DNA of 64,000 nucleotides from assembly GCA_001443545.1 (NCBI GenBank), contig LMAD01000001.1:124001-188000 (forward strand), written 5' to 3'. Shown here piece by piece: positions 1 to 7,030 of this stretch; within the stretch, counting starts at the first letter, position 1; each line of letters starts with the position of its first letter. The position numbers were made by a program, and so were the translations under genes. The notes beneath the pieces were generated by a model that was not told the DNA's origin, did not search any database, and saw only the letters and a list, made by a program, of their open reading frames with translations. Origin of the DNA: Acidimicrobiaceae bacterium RAAP-2 (GTDB lineage: Bacteria > Actinomycetota > Acidimicrobiia > Acidimicrobiales > RAAP-2).

Positions 1-199
1 TCGCCGTCGCGGCGCCGGTCTCGCCCAGGTGGGCCATCGCGCTGCGGGCCGACCCGACACCCGGGAGCACGACGTACCACGCGGACGCGATCGCGGCCGG
101 ATCGGCGCTCACCACGCTCGAGTGACCCAGCCGAGCGAGCGTCGCCTGCACTGACCGGGTGTTGCCCGCGCCGTAGTCCACGATGACGACCTCGCTCAC
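1..199 (-). CDS. hisH: Imidazole glycerol phosphate synthase, glutaminase subunit HisH (5' part only)
   Basis: The first 66 codons of HisH are present; the rest lies beyond the left window edge. HisH releases ammonia from glutamine for HisF, which closes the imidazole ring of histidine. The protein begins with a class I glutaminase N-terminus (VVIVDYGAGNTRSV) and shows the LPGVGS loop; the catalytic Cys-His-Glu lie outside the window. The GTG start at 199-197 overlaps the hisCB stop as GTGA, which suggests translational coupling and fixes the start. Confidence 0.93.
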   Translation of the reverse strand, partial: MSEVVIVDYGAGNTRSVQATLARLGHSSVVSADPAAIASAWYVVLPGVGSARSAMAHLGETGAATA

Positions 200-1716
200 A
201 GCGACCCCTTGGTCGAGCGCACGAGACCACCGTCGCGAACCAGGGCCTGGGCGAGCGCTCGGCCGACGGCCTTGAACGCGGCCTCGGCGACGTGGTGCGC
301 GTTGGACCCGGTCGCCGTGACGTGCAGCGTGATCCGCGCCGTTTGGACCAGCGACTCGAGCGCGTGCGCCGCCATCCCCGGGTCCGGGTCGATCGACAAC
401 GTGGCGGTCGCCCGACCCGAGAGGTCCACCACGGCGTGAGCGAGCGCCTCGTCCATCGGGACCCGGGCTTCGCCGTAGCGCGTCAACCCTCGACGGTCCC
501 CGAGCGCCAGGTCCAGGGCTTCGCCAAAGGTCCGCATCATGTCCTCGACGGTGTGGTGGTCGCCGGTCTCGGGGTCACCGACGCCCTCGACGCGCAGGTC
601 CATCCCCGCGTGGAAGGCCAGTTGCTGGAGCATGTGGTCGTAGAACCCCTCGCCGGACTGCACCAGGACCCGGCCCTCGCCGGGGACCCGCAGACGAACC
701 GAGAAACGGGTCTCGGCCGTGGCGCGCCGGTGGTGCACCGGTGGCACCACCTCGTCGCGACCGAGCAACTCGCTCGCCAGCGCGGCCAGGAGTTGGTCGT
801 CATCGACTTCGTCGCGAACGCTGATGCGCAACCCGCCCGCGAACGCGCGTAGGACGAGCCCGTGGGGCAGCATCACGTCGACGATTCGCTGCGGGTCGTC
901 CATCGGGATGTAGAGGAAGTTGGTGTACGAGGGCGCCGGGACGAGTCCCAATTCGCGCAGTCCAGCCGCGAGTCGCTCCCGCTCGGCGATCTGCGGGGCC
1001 ACGTCGGGCGGGTTCGCGAGCGCCGCCATCGCGAGGGCGGCCGAGAGCGACGACACCGAGAGCGGTGCCTGGCGCGAGGATAGGACGGCGATGAGCTCGG
1101 GCGTGGCGAGCGCGTACCCGACGCGCGCGCCCGCGAGCCCGAAGGCCTTGGAGAACGTCCGCAACACGATGGCGCCGTCCTCGATCGCCCCCAGCGCATC
1201 CACGCCCGCGTAGTCGGCGTAGGCCTCGTCGACGACGAGCTGGCCCGCCACCACGGGGACGTCGGGCAACTCACCGGTCGGATTGTTCGGCCGACAGACG
1301 AACACGAGGTCGGCCGCGGCCGGGTCGTCGATCATGGTCGCGCCGGCCATCGACGCGGCGAAGCGGTACATGGAGTACGACGTCGCGGGCACCGTCGCGA
1401 TCGTGCCGCCGGCGGCGAACACGCGGGCCACCAGCACGATGAACTCGTCACTGCCGGCGCCGAGGGCGACCTGGTCGAGGTCGAGGCCGTGACGGGCCGC
1501 GATCGCCGCGCGCAGTGGTTCGTAGCGGCCACGATCGTACTCATTGACCTCGGCGAGCGCCGCCGCGATCGCGGCCGGACGCACACTCGCGGGCGGCGCC
1601 GGTGCGACGTTGCCGTCGAATCGGATGATCCGTCGCGCGTCGACGCCGATACCGGCAGCGATGCGTTCGTTCGAGAGCGGCCACTGATAGGCCTCGAGCG
1701 GTTGTGGCGTCGTCAT
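196..1716 (-). CDS. hisCB: HisC-HisB fusion: histidinol-phosphate aminotransferase / imidazoleglycerol-phosphate dehydratase
   Basis: A single 506-aa protein. Residues about 1-320 are a fold-type I PLP aminotransferase (RPNNPTG, DEAYADY, and the SKAFGLAG loop with the PLP lysine). Residues about 328-506 are a complete imidazoleglycerol-phosphate dehydratase (FYDHMLQQL, DHHTVED, PMDEALAHAVVDLSGR, and a second His motif NAHHVAEAAFKA). HisB makes imidazole-acetol phosphate and HisC transaminates it, so two consecutive steps are fused. Both halves keep their signature residues and look functional. The ATG at 1716 overlaps the hisD stop (ATGA) and the stop overlaps hisH (GTGA), so it sits inside the his operon. 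These two enzymes are usually separate; HisB is more often fused to histidinol phosphatase, as in Escherichia coli. Confidence 0.95.
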   Translation of the reverse strand: MTTPQPLEAYQWPLSNERIAAGIGVDARRIIRFDGNVAPAPPASVRPAAIAAALAEVNEYDRGRYEPLRAAIAARHGLDLDQVALGAGSDEFIVLVARVFAAGGTIATVPATSYSMYRFAASMAGATMIDDPAAADLVFVCRPNNPTGELPDVPVVAGQLVVDEAYADYAGVDALGAIEDGAIVLRTFSKAFGLAGARVGYALATPELIAVLSSRQAPLSVSSLSAALAMAALANPPDVAPQIAERERLAAGLRELGLVPAPSYTNFLYIPMDDPQRIVDVMLPHGLVLRAFAGGLRISVRDEVDDDQLLAALASELLGRDEVVPPVHHRRATAETRFSVRLRVPGEGRVLVQSGEGFYDHMLQQLAFHAGMDLRVEGVGDPETGDHHTVEDMMRTFGEALDLALGDRRGLTRYGEARVPMDEALAHAVVDLSGRATATLSIDPDPGMAAHALESLVQTARITLHVTATGSNAHHVAEAAFKAVGRALAQALVRDGGLVRSTKGSL

Positions 1717-2771
1717 CGCCGGGCCGTCGCCTTGTGCATGGGCATCCCCTCGAGGTCCGCGAGTGCTTCGATGGTCGGCGCCAATCGCGCTAATCCCTCC
1801 TCACTCACCCGCTGAATCGTGACCGACTTCATGAACGTCTCCAATCCGAGCCCCCCGGTCGATCGGGCCCAACCACCCGTGGGCAGGACGTGATTACCAC
1901 CGGTCGCGTAGTCGCCGGCCGGTACGGGCGCGAAGGGCCCGACGAACACGGCCCCGGCATTGCGGATCCGACCGGCGAGCGACTCGGCGCGCACGCCCAA
2001 GAGCGCGACGTGCTCGGCGGCGTAGCCTTCGACGGCGTCGAGGGCGGCCTCCAGGTCGTCGCCGACGCGCACGACGAAGGCGCGAGAATCGGGCCCGTGC
2101 TCCATCTGGGCATCGATCTCTTGCTGAATGAGCGCCTCGTCGATGCCCTCGTCGGCGACCACGACCACCTCGCTCGGGCCCGCGGGCAAGTCGATGGCGA
2201 CGTCGCGGCTCACCAGCAGCTTCGCGGCGTTCACGGCGCCACCGCCGGGCCCGACGATCTTGTCGACGGCGCTGATCGAGGCGGTGCCGTAGGCCATCGC
2301 GGCGATCGCTTGCGCGCCGCCGACGGCCCAGACCTCTTCGATCCCCAAGAGCGCCGCCGCCGCCGCCACCGCGGCCGCGCCGCGCGGCGGCGTGCACACG
2401 ACGATTCGGTCCACCCCCGCCTCACGCGCGGGGATCGCCGCCATGATGAGCGACGAGACCAAACCGCTCGGGACGTAGATCCCCACGGACCGCAGCGGCA
2501 CCCACCGGCGTTCCAGGGTCACGCCGGGCGAGACCTCCAACACGACGTCGGCCGGCCGTTGGGCGCGGTGCCAGGTCGCGACCGACTGCGCGGCGTCCAG
2601 GATGGCCGCGGTGGGGATGTCGCCGTAGGCGCGGGCGCGTTGCGGCACGAGGTCATCGGTGCCGTCGAGGCGACGGGACCACTCGACGACGGCTTCGTCG
2701 CCGCGGGCGCGGACGTCCGAGACGATCTGCTCGATGGTGAACTGCTCGGTGGTCACGACGGGACGACTCAC
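1713..2771 (-). CDS. hisD: Histidinol dehydrogenase, short form
   Basis: Oxidises histidinol to histidine in two NAD-dependent steps with zinc. Visible family motifs are VGGAQAIAAMAYGT, the zinc/substrate region MEHGPDS, the catalytic pair in GYAAEHVALL, AGDYATGGNHVLPT (Asp and His), and the C-terminal LEGMPMHK. The GTG start at 2771 overlaps the hisG stop as GTGA; the frame stays open further upstream but that part has no HisD character. At 352 aa it is about 80 residues shorter than typical HisD (about 430). Most of the loss lies between EHGPDS and the catalytic EH (23 residues here, about 59 in the E. coli enzyme as I recall it) plus a shorter N-terminus. The usual GPGN motif reads GPGG. 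All catalytic residues I can place are present. Confidence 0.93.
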   Translation of the reverse strand: MSRPVVTTEQFTIEQIVSDVRARGDEAVVEWSRRLDGTDDLVPQRARAYGDIPTAAILDAAQSVATWHRAQRPADVVLEVSPGVTLERRWVPLRSVGIYVPSGLVSSLIMAAIPAREAGVDRIVVCTPPRGAAAVAAAAALLGIEEVWAVGGAQAIAAMAYGTASISAVDKIVGPGGGAVNAAKLLVSRDVAIDLPAGPSEVVVVADEGIDEALIQQEIDAQMEHGPDSRAFVVRVGDDLEAALDAVEGYAAEHVALLGVRAESLAGRIRNAGAVFVGPFAPVPAGDYATGGNHVLPTGGWARSTGGLGLETFMKSVTIQRVSEEGLARLAPTIEALADLEGMPMHKATARR

Positions 2772-3625
2772 GGCACCATCCGTTCTACGGGCAACGTGAG
2801 GATCGAACTCGCGCCGCAGGCTTCCAGTTTGGGCAAGAGCGACCAGATGTCGGCCGCGGGTACCAGCGCGTGGACCGCGACGACGCCCGGCGTCGCGAGG
2901 TCCATGACCGTCGGTGACCCCTTGGTCGGCAAGAGGGCGGTGAGCTCGGGGAGGCGGTCCTTGGCGACGTTGCACAACAGGTACCGATTCGCTCGAGCGT
3001 TGGTGACGCTACCGAGCACGGTCGTGAGGATCTTTCGAGCCACGAGGTCGTCCGAGCCGGTCCGGCCGATCAGCACCGCCTCCGATTCGAAGAGTGTGCC
3101 AATGGAACGCAGCCCGTTGGTGCGCAGCGTGCTGCCGGTAGAGACCAGGTCCACGATTGCGTCGGCGAGTCCGAGTCGCGGCGAGATCTCCACGGCCCCC
3201 CCGACGCGCACGACCTCGGCGCCGATCCCTCGCTGCGCCAAGACCGAAGCCGTGATTCGCGGGTGCGACGTCGCAATTCGTCGGCCCCGCAGGTCGTCGA
3301 TGCTCGTCGCACCGTCCTCGAGGGGCACCGCGGCCTGCAACGAGCACTTGCCAAAGCCCAGTCGTAACAACACCTCCACGTCGCACTGGCGTTCGTCGAT
3401 CAGGTCGAGGCCCGTGATGCCACAGTCGACGACGCCGTCTTGGACGTACTCGGGTACGTCGTCGGCTCGCACGAACAACAGGTCGATGTCCGCGTTGCGA
3501 CAGTGCGACTGCAGGACCCGTTCGCCGGGCTCTTGGGGGTCGACGCCGCTCGCCTCGAGCAACGTCCAGGACGGTTCGCGGAGACGGCCCTTGCTCGGCA
3601 GGGCGAGGGTCAGGCGGCGGTTCAT
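2768..3625 (-). CDS. hisG: ATP phosphoribosyltransferase, long form HisG
   Basis: First and committed step of histidine synthesis: ATP plus PRPP gives phosphoribosyl-ATP. The 285-aa length fits the long (HisGL) form with a C-terminal ACT-like domain for histidine feedback. The N-terminus LALPSKGRLREPS and the segments DVPEYVQDGVVDCGITGLD and VDLVSTGSTLRTNGL are typical of the catalytic lobes. The ATG at 3625 overlaps the hisR stop by 4 bp (ATGA), and the stop overlaps the hisD start (GTGA). The frame is open further upstream, but that part reads antisense to hisR in another frame and was left out. Confidence 0.94.
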   Translation of the reverse strand: MNRRLTLALPSKGRLREPSWTLLEASGVDPQEPGERVLQSHCRNADIDLLFVRADDVPEYVQDGVVDCGITGLDLIDERQCDVEVLLRLGFGKCSLQAAVPLEDGATSIDDLRGRRIATSHPRITASVLAQRGIGAEVVRVGGAVEISPRLGLADAIVDLVSTGSTLRTNGLRSIGTLFESEAVLIGRTGSDDLVARKILTTVLGSVTNARANRYLLCNVAKDRLPELTALLPTKGSPTVMDLATPGVVAVHALVPAADIWSLLPKLEACGASSILTLPVERMVP

Positions 3626-3936
3626 CGCCGGCCCCGACGTAGTACGACGGGGTACCCGCCTTCGCCGTAGCGCAACCAGTGCGCGACGCGCGTCACCGTC
3701 GCGGTGGAGGCGCCCGTTCTCCGGGAAATCTCGTGGTAGGGCAGACCTTCGTCCACCAACTTCGCCACCTGGAGACGCTGGCCCATCGCGTCCAACTCGT
3801 TCGTCGTACACAGGTCACGCAGGAACGCCGAGACCATGTCGGGGTCGCGCAACCGGACGAAGGCGTCGACCAACTCGTCGAATCGCCCCGCCGTCTCCTC
3901 GTGCGTGTCGGCCGGTACCACCTTGCCACTTGTCAT
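3622..3936 (-). CDS. TrpR-family regulator of the YerC/YecD (HisR) type
   Basis: A 104-aa protein of the Trp-repressor superfamily. The helix-turn-helix is visible around residues 60-90 (DEGLPYHEISRRTGASTATV), after the family-typical MVSAFLRDLCT region. YerC/YecD-type proteins linked to his genes have been proposed as histidine-responsive repressors (HisR), and here the gene is the first of the his run and overlaps hisG by ATGA, so control of these genes is the likely job. A CTAG-centred palindrome lies 6 bp upstream of its start. No strong ribosome-binding site is visible, so the transcript may be leaderless. Confidence 0.85.
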   Translation of the reverse strand: MTSGKVVPADTHEETAGRFDELVDAFVRLRDPDMVSAFLRDLCTTNELDAMGQRLQVAKLVDEGLPYHEISRRTGASTATVTRVAHWLRYGEGGYPVVLRRGRR

Positions 3937-3941
3937 TCCAT

Positions 3942-3953
3942 CATGCTAGCCTG
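3942..3953. promoter_or_regulatory. Candidate HisR operator between hisR and hisA
   Basis: The 30-bp gap between the divergent starts contains CATGCTAGCCTG, a 12-bp imperfect palindrome (10 of 12 positions symmetric) centred on CTAG. The Trp-repressor operator also has CTAG half-site cores, so a TrpR-family protein encoded next door is a reasonable binder. A TACAAC hexamer (3955-3960) ends six bases before the hisA ATG and could be its -10 box for a leaderless mRNA; the palindrome would overlap both promoters. The function is inferred. Confidence 0.45.
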
Positions 3954-3966
3954 CTACAACATTACT

Positions 3967-4659
3967 ATGCAACTCATCCCCGCCGTCGACCTCTTAGGCG
4001 ACTTCGCCGTCCGCCTCGACCAGGGTGACTACGAACGCGTCATCTTCCGTCACCCGCTCGACGACTTCGTGTCACGCATCGTCCGCACGGCGCCCTCGAT
4101 GATCCACGTGGTGGACCTCGACGGGGCGCGTTCGGGCGCTGCCCGCTTCGACTTGGTTCGTCGATGCATCGACCTCGCCGGTTCGATACCGGTCCAGGTC
4201 TCGGGGGGGCTCCGGTCTATCGAGAAGGCGCGCGAGGCGCTCGACGTCGGCGCCGCCCGGGTCATCGTCGGCTCGGCGGCCTGGGCGTCGGCCGACTCCC
4301 TCGACCAATTCGCCGACGCGCTCCGCGAGCGGCTGGTCGTCGCCCTCGACGTTCGCGACGGTCGGATTTCGGTGCGAGGTTGGCTGGCCGACGGCGGACT
4401 CGAGGTGGCCGACGCGCTCCAGCGGTGCGTTGACGCCGGCGTCTCGAGAGTGCACGTCACCGCCATCGAACGAGACGGCACGATGCGCGGTCCCGATCTG
4501 GACCTCTACGCGCTGGCGTGCGCGAGTGGTCTCGCCGTCGTCGCCGCCGGCGGCGTGCGCGACGATACCGACGTGACCGCATTGGCCGAGGTCGGGTGCG
4601 AGGCAGCCATCATGGGCGTGGGCTATCTCGAACGTATTGGTCTCGTCTTACCGAACTAA
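3967..4659 (+). CDS. hisA: Phosphoribosylformimino-AICAR phosphate isomerase HisA (or bifunctional PriA)
   Basis: A 230-aa (beta/alpha)8 barrel isomerase that opens the ribose of ProFAR in histidine synthesis. It shows the N-terminal catalytic Asp in PAVDLLGDFAVRLDQGDY, a half-barrel phosphate site VSGGLRSIEKA, VALDVRDGRISVRGW, and the second catalytic region HVTAIERDGTMRGPD. Many actinobacteria use a dual-function HisA/TrpF (PriA); I cannot tell the two apart from sequence alone. The gene is divergent from the other his genes. The ATG at 3967 gives the correct N-terminus; the longer open frame upstream is antisense to hisR. Confidence 0.9.
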   Translation: MQLIPAVDLLGDFAVRLDQGDYERVIFRHPLDDFVSRIVRTAPSMIHVVDLDGARSGAARFDLVRRCIDLAGSIPVQVSGGLRSIEKAREALDVGAARVIVGSAAWASADSLDQFADALRERLVVALDVRDGRISVRGWLADGGLEVADALQRCVDAGVSRVHVTAIERDGTMRGPDLDLYALACASGLAVVAAGGVRDDTDVTALAEVGCEAAIMGVGYLERIGLVLPN

Positions 4660-4826
4660 CGAACAGCCAGTTTTCTATGTTTATGGTGACACTTTTGGTT
4701 GTGATTACTGCTGGTTCGGCTTTCCCTATGATAACTATATGATTCCCCTCTAATGACTTTCTCCCCTACTGTTTTTGACGCCATCACTGCGAGAATGGAC
4801 ACGTACCACAACTGAAGGGGTAGATA
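4660..4826 (+). promoter_or_regulatory. AT-rich intergenic region with a promoter and ribosome-binding site
   Basis: This stretch is clearly richer in A and T than the flanking genes and has no convincing ORF. It ends with GAAGGGG (4814-4820), a good Shine-Dalgarno site 6 bp before the ATG at 4827. It probably carries the promoter of the downstream membrane-protein gene; several TATGATAAC-like boxes occur near 4727-4740 but none stands out. Confidence 0.45.
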
Positions 4827-5375
4827 ATGAAACGCAAGACACTTGACCTATTACTGACGATGATGGGGCTGTTGCTCACCGTCGTGCTCTTGGTGGCCGG
4901 GGGCCTCTTGATGTGGGGCTACAGCTTCGCCAACAACACCGTGCACAGTCAACTCGCCGCACAGAAGATCTACTTCCCCGCCAAGAACTCACCGGAGCTC
5001 CAGAACCCGCTGATCAAGCCCTTCTTGACGCCCTACGCCGGCCAGCAGCTCTTGAACGGTCGCGAGGCCGAGGTCTGGGCCGACCACTTCATCGCCGTCC
5101 ACCTCCAGGAGATTACCGGTGGCAAGACCTACGCCCAGTTGAGTTCGGCGTCACTCGCCGATCCCTCCAACACCGCGCTCGCCAAGACGGTCCAGACCGT
5201 CTTCCAAGGACAGACGCTGCGAGGAACGTTGCTCACCGCGTACGCCTTCTGGATGTTCGGAGTCATCGCCCTCTGGTCGACCATCGCCATGCTCGTGCTT
5301 GCCGTTTTGATGCTGGTCTTGACCTTCCTCGGCTGGCGCCACTATCGCATCGTCGACCCTGAGTCGGTGATCTAG
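4827..5375 (+). CDS. Small two-span membrane protein of unknown function
   Basis: A 182-aa protein. An N-terminal transmembrane segment (about residues 8-30) is followed by a roughly 100-residue extracytoplasmic domain and a long C-terminal hydrophobic stretch (about 138-168). Comparable proteins occur in actinobacteria as conserved membrane proteins without known role. It is a single gene with its own AT-rich promoter region, a good ribosome-binding site and a strong hairpin just downstream. No catalytic motif is visible. Confidence 0.75.
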   Translation: MKRKTLDLLLTMMGLLLTVVLLVAGGLLMWGYSFANNTVHSQLAAQKIYFPAKNSPELQNPLIKPFLTPYAGQQLLNGREAEVWADHFIAVHLQEITGGKTYAQLSSASLADPSNTALAKTVQTVFQGQTLRGTLLTAYAFWMFGVIALWSTIAMLVLAVLMLVLTFLGWRHYRIVDPESVI

Positions 5376-5384
5376 CAACCATCT

Positions 5385-5427
5385 GGACCACGCCGCGAAC
5401 CGAGGCCCCTTCACCGCGGCGTGGTCC
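5385..5427 (+). terminator. Hairpin after the membrane-protein gene
   Basis: GGACCACGCCGC (5385-5396) pairs perfectly with GCGGCGTGGTCC (5416-5427) around an 19-base loop. It begins 10 bp after the stop codon. There is no T-run, which is common for high-GC actinobacterial terminators. Confidence 0.6.
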
Positions 5428-5516
5428 GGTTCAACGCCCACCCCGGTGGCGCCCCACGGCGTCGCCGGGGTGACGTCTTTCCTCGCGACGGTAATCTGCG
5501 AATCGAGGAGGTCCCG

Positions 5517-6428
5517 GTGGAAGACCCGACTGACGAACCCAGCCCCGGAGCCGCGCCAGCAATCCTCGCCTCGCACGTCGCGACGGTCGGTTCGATCGAG
5601 GTACGCCGCGCGCTCCCCCAACGCACCCGTCGCACCATCGGCGCGTGGTGTTTCGCCGATCACATGGGTCCCGCCGAGGTGACCGAAGGGCGCGGCCTCG
5701 ACGTCGGGCCCCATCCGCACACGGGGCTGCAGACCGTGACCTGGCTGATCGAGGGCGAGGCACTCCACCACGACAGCCTCGGGTCAGAACAGCTGATTCG
5801 ACCCGGACAGTTGAACCTGATGAGTGCGGGCCTCGGCGTCGCCCACGCCGAGGAGCCCACCGGCGCCTACCGCGGCACGCTAGAGGGGATCCAGCTCTGG
5901 ATCGCCCAGCCCGAAGGAGCCCGTCAGTCGTCGCGCGTCTTCGAGCACCACGCGGAACTCCCGCGCGTCACGGTCGGCGGCGCCGACGTCACCGTCCTCG
6001 TCGGCGAGGCGCTGGGAGCGAGCAGCCCCGCGCGGCACGACACCTCGCTCGTCGGTCTGGACCTGGACGTCCACGGCACGACGACGATGCCCCTCGATCC
6101 GTCCTACGAGTACGGCGTCGTGGTGTTGCGCGGGGCGATTCGGATCCACGGGTCCACCGTTGCGCCGGGATCGCTCGCCTACTTCACGCCCGGCGCCGAA
6201 GAGTGGCGGATCGAAACGCTCGAACCGGCTCGCGTGATCGTCGTAGGCGGTGAACCCTTCAGCGAGTCGATCCTGATGTGGTGGAACTTCGTCGCACGAA
6301 CCCGCGAGGAGATCACCGCCGCCTACCGGTCGTGGGTCCACCGGGACGAACGGTTCGGATCGGTGCGTAGCGCGCTGGCACCAATCGACGCGCCCGTGCC
6401 TTTCTGGCTCCGCGATTTCCAACCCTAA
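5517..6428 (+). CDS. Pirin-family bicupin protein
   Basis: A 303-aa two-cupin protein. The metal site of pirins is recognisable: the HPHTG pair, the downstream His in GLGVAHAEE and the following Glu. Pirins are iron-binding cupins, some with quercetinase activity; the substrate cannot be inferred here. The GTG at 5517 was chosen because GAGGAG (5505-5510) lies 6 bp upstream; the open frame extends back to 5421 but that stretch overlaps the terminator hairpin and looks noncoding. The gene is convergent with the ChrB-domain gene. Confidence 0.85.
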   Translation: MEDPTDEPSPGAAPAILASHVATVGSIEVRRALPQRTRRTIGAWCFADHMGPAEVTEGRGLDVGPHPHTGLQTVTWLIEGEALHHDSLGSEQLIRPGQLNLMSAGLGVAHAEEPTGAYRGTLEGIQLWIAQPEGARQSSRVFEHHAELPRVTVGGADVTVLVGEALGASSPARHDTSLVGLDLDVHGTTTMPLDPSYEYGVVVLRGAIRIHGSTVAPGSLAYFTPGAEEWRIETLEPARVIVVGGEPFSESILMWWNFVARTREEITAAYRSWVHRDERFGSVRSALAPIDAPVPFWLRDFQP

Positions 6429-6439
6429 CCGCGGCGTTT

Positions 6440-6877
6440 TCACCGCTCGGCGACGTCGAGTTCACACCACGCGTAGAGTGCGTCGTAGACGAAGAGGGCC
6501 CGTTCGAGCAGCACGTGATCGTCGGCCTCCACGCCGAGCCCGCCGATGCCGATCGCGAGGAGGCCCGCGCCCGCCGGATCACTCCCCAGTTCCTGCTCGA
6601 CGTCCGCGGCGTGCACGATCCGTGCGAGTCTTACGAGGGCGCGATTCTCAACCAGCGCGAACTCGTCGACGAGCACTTCGAAGGTGCAGCGTCCGTCGCG
6701 GTGGGTGTAGGTCGCCCCCGGGGCGTCAAAGGTGGTCCCACCCATCTCGGGCGCGACGCGCAGGACGACCTCGGCCGGTACGAAGTGGAACTGCGCGGCC
6801 GGATCGATGAACCGTCGGATCAGCCAGGGACACGCAATCCGATCGGTCTTGGGTCGTTCTCGCGTCACCCAGTCCAT
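6440..6877 (-). CDS. ChrB C-terminal-domain protein
   Basis: A 145-aa protein matching the ChrB domain: WVTRERPKTDRIACPWLIRR at the start, a THRDGRCTFEVLVDEF core, and DALYAWCELD near the end. In chromate operons ChrB is a chromate-sensing regulator; stand-alone proteins of this domain are widespread and their role is unclear. No chrA transporter is nearby, so a chromate function is not supported. The ATG at 6877 has an excellent AAAGGAGG ribosome-binding site; upstream frame extension to 6958 is not supported. Confidence 0.8.
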   Translation of the reverse strand: MDWVTRERPKTDRIACPWLIRRFIDPAAQFHFVPAEVVLRVAPEMGGTTFDAPGATYTHRDGRCTFEVLVDEFALVENRALVRLARIVHAADVEQELGSDPAGAGLLAIGIGGLGVEADDHVLLERALFVYDALYAWCELDVAER

Positions 6878-7030
6878 TGCACACCTCCTTTTGCACTGTA
6901 GGACGTTGCCGCGCGACGCGCGATCGTGCCCCGATCGTCGACGCCCGGGGCACCTCACCTACCAATCCGCCGTCCTGTTCTTTCAGTAACGAGCCAGCAC
7001 CCGCCACTAATCGGGTCACCCGACGCACCG

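Noticed and set aside
1890..4028. A 712-codon open frame on the plus strand across hisD, hisG and hisR
   Set aside because: It is antisense to well-supported his genes; long antisense frames are normal in high-GC DNA. Its translation is Arg/Gly/Asp-rich without motifs.
6440..6877. Chromate resistance operon
   Set aside because: Only the ChrB-type domain is present; there is no ChrA transporter or other chromate gene nearby.
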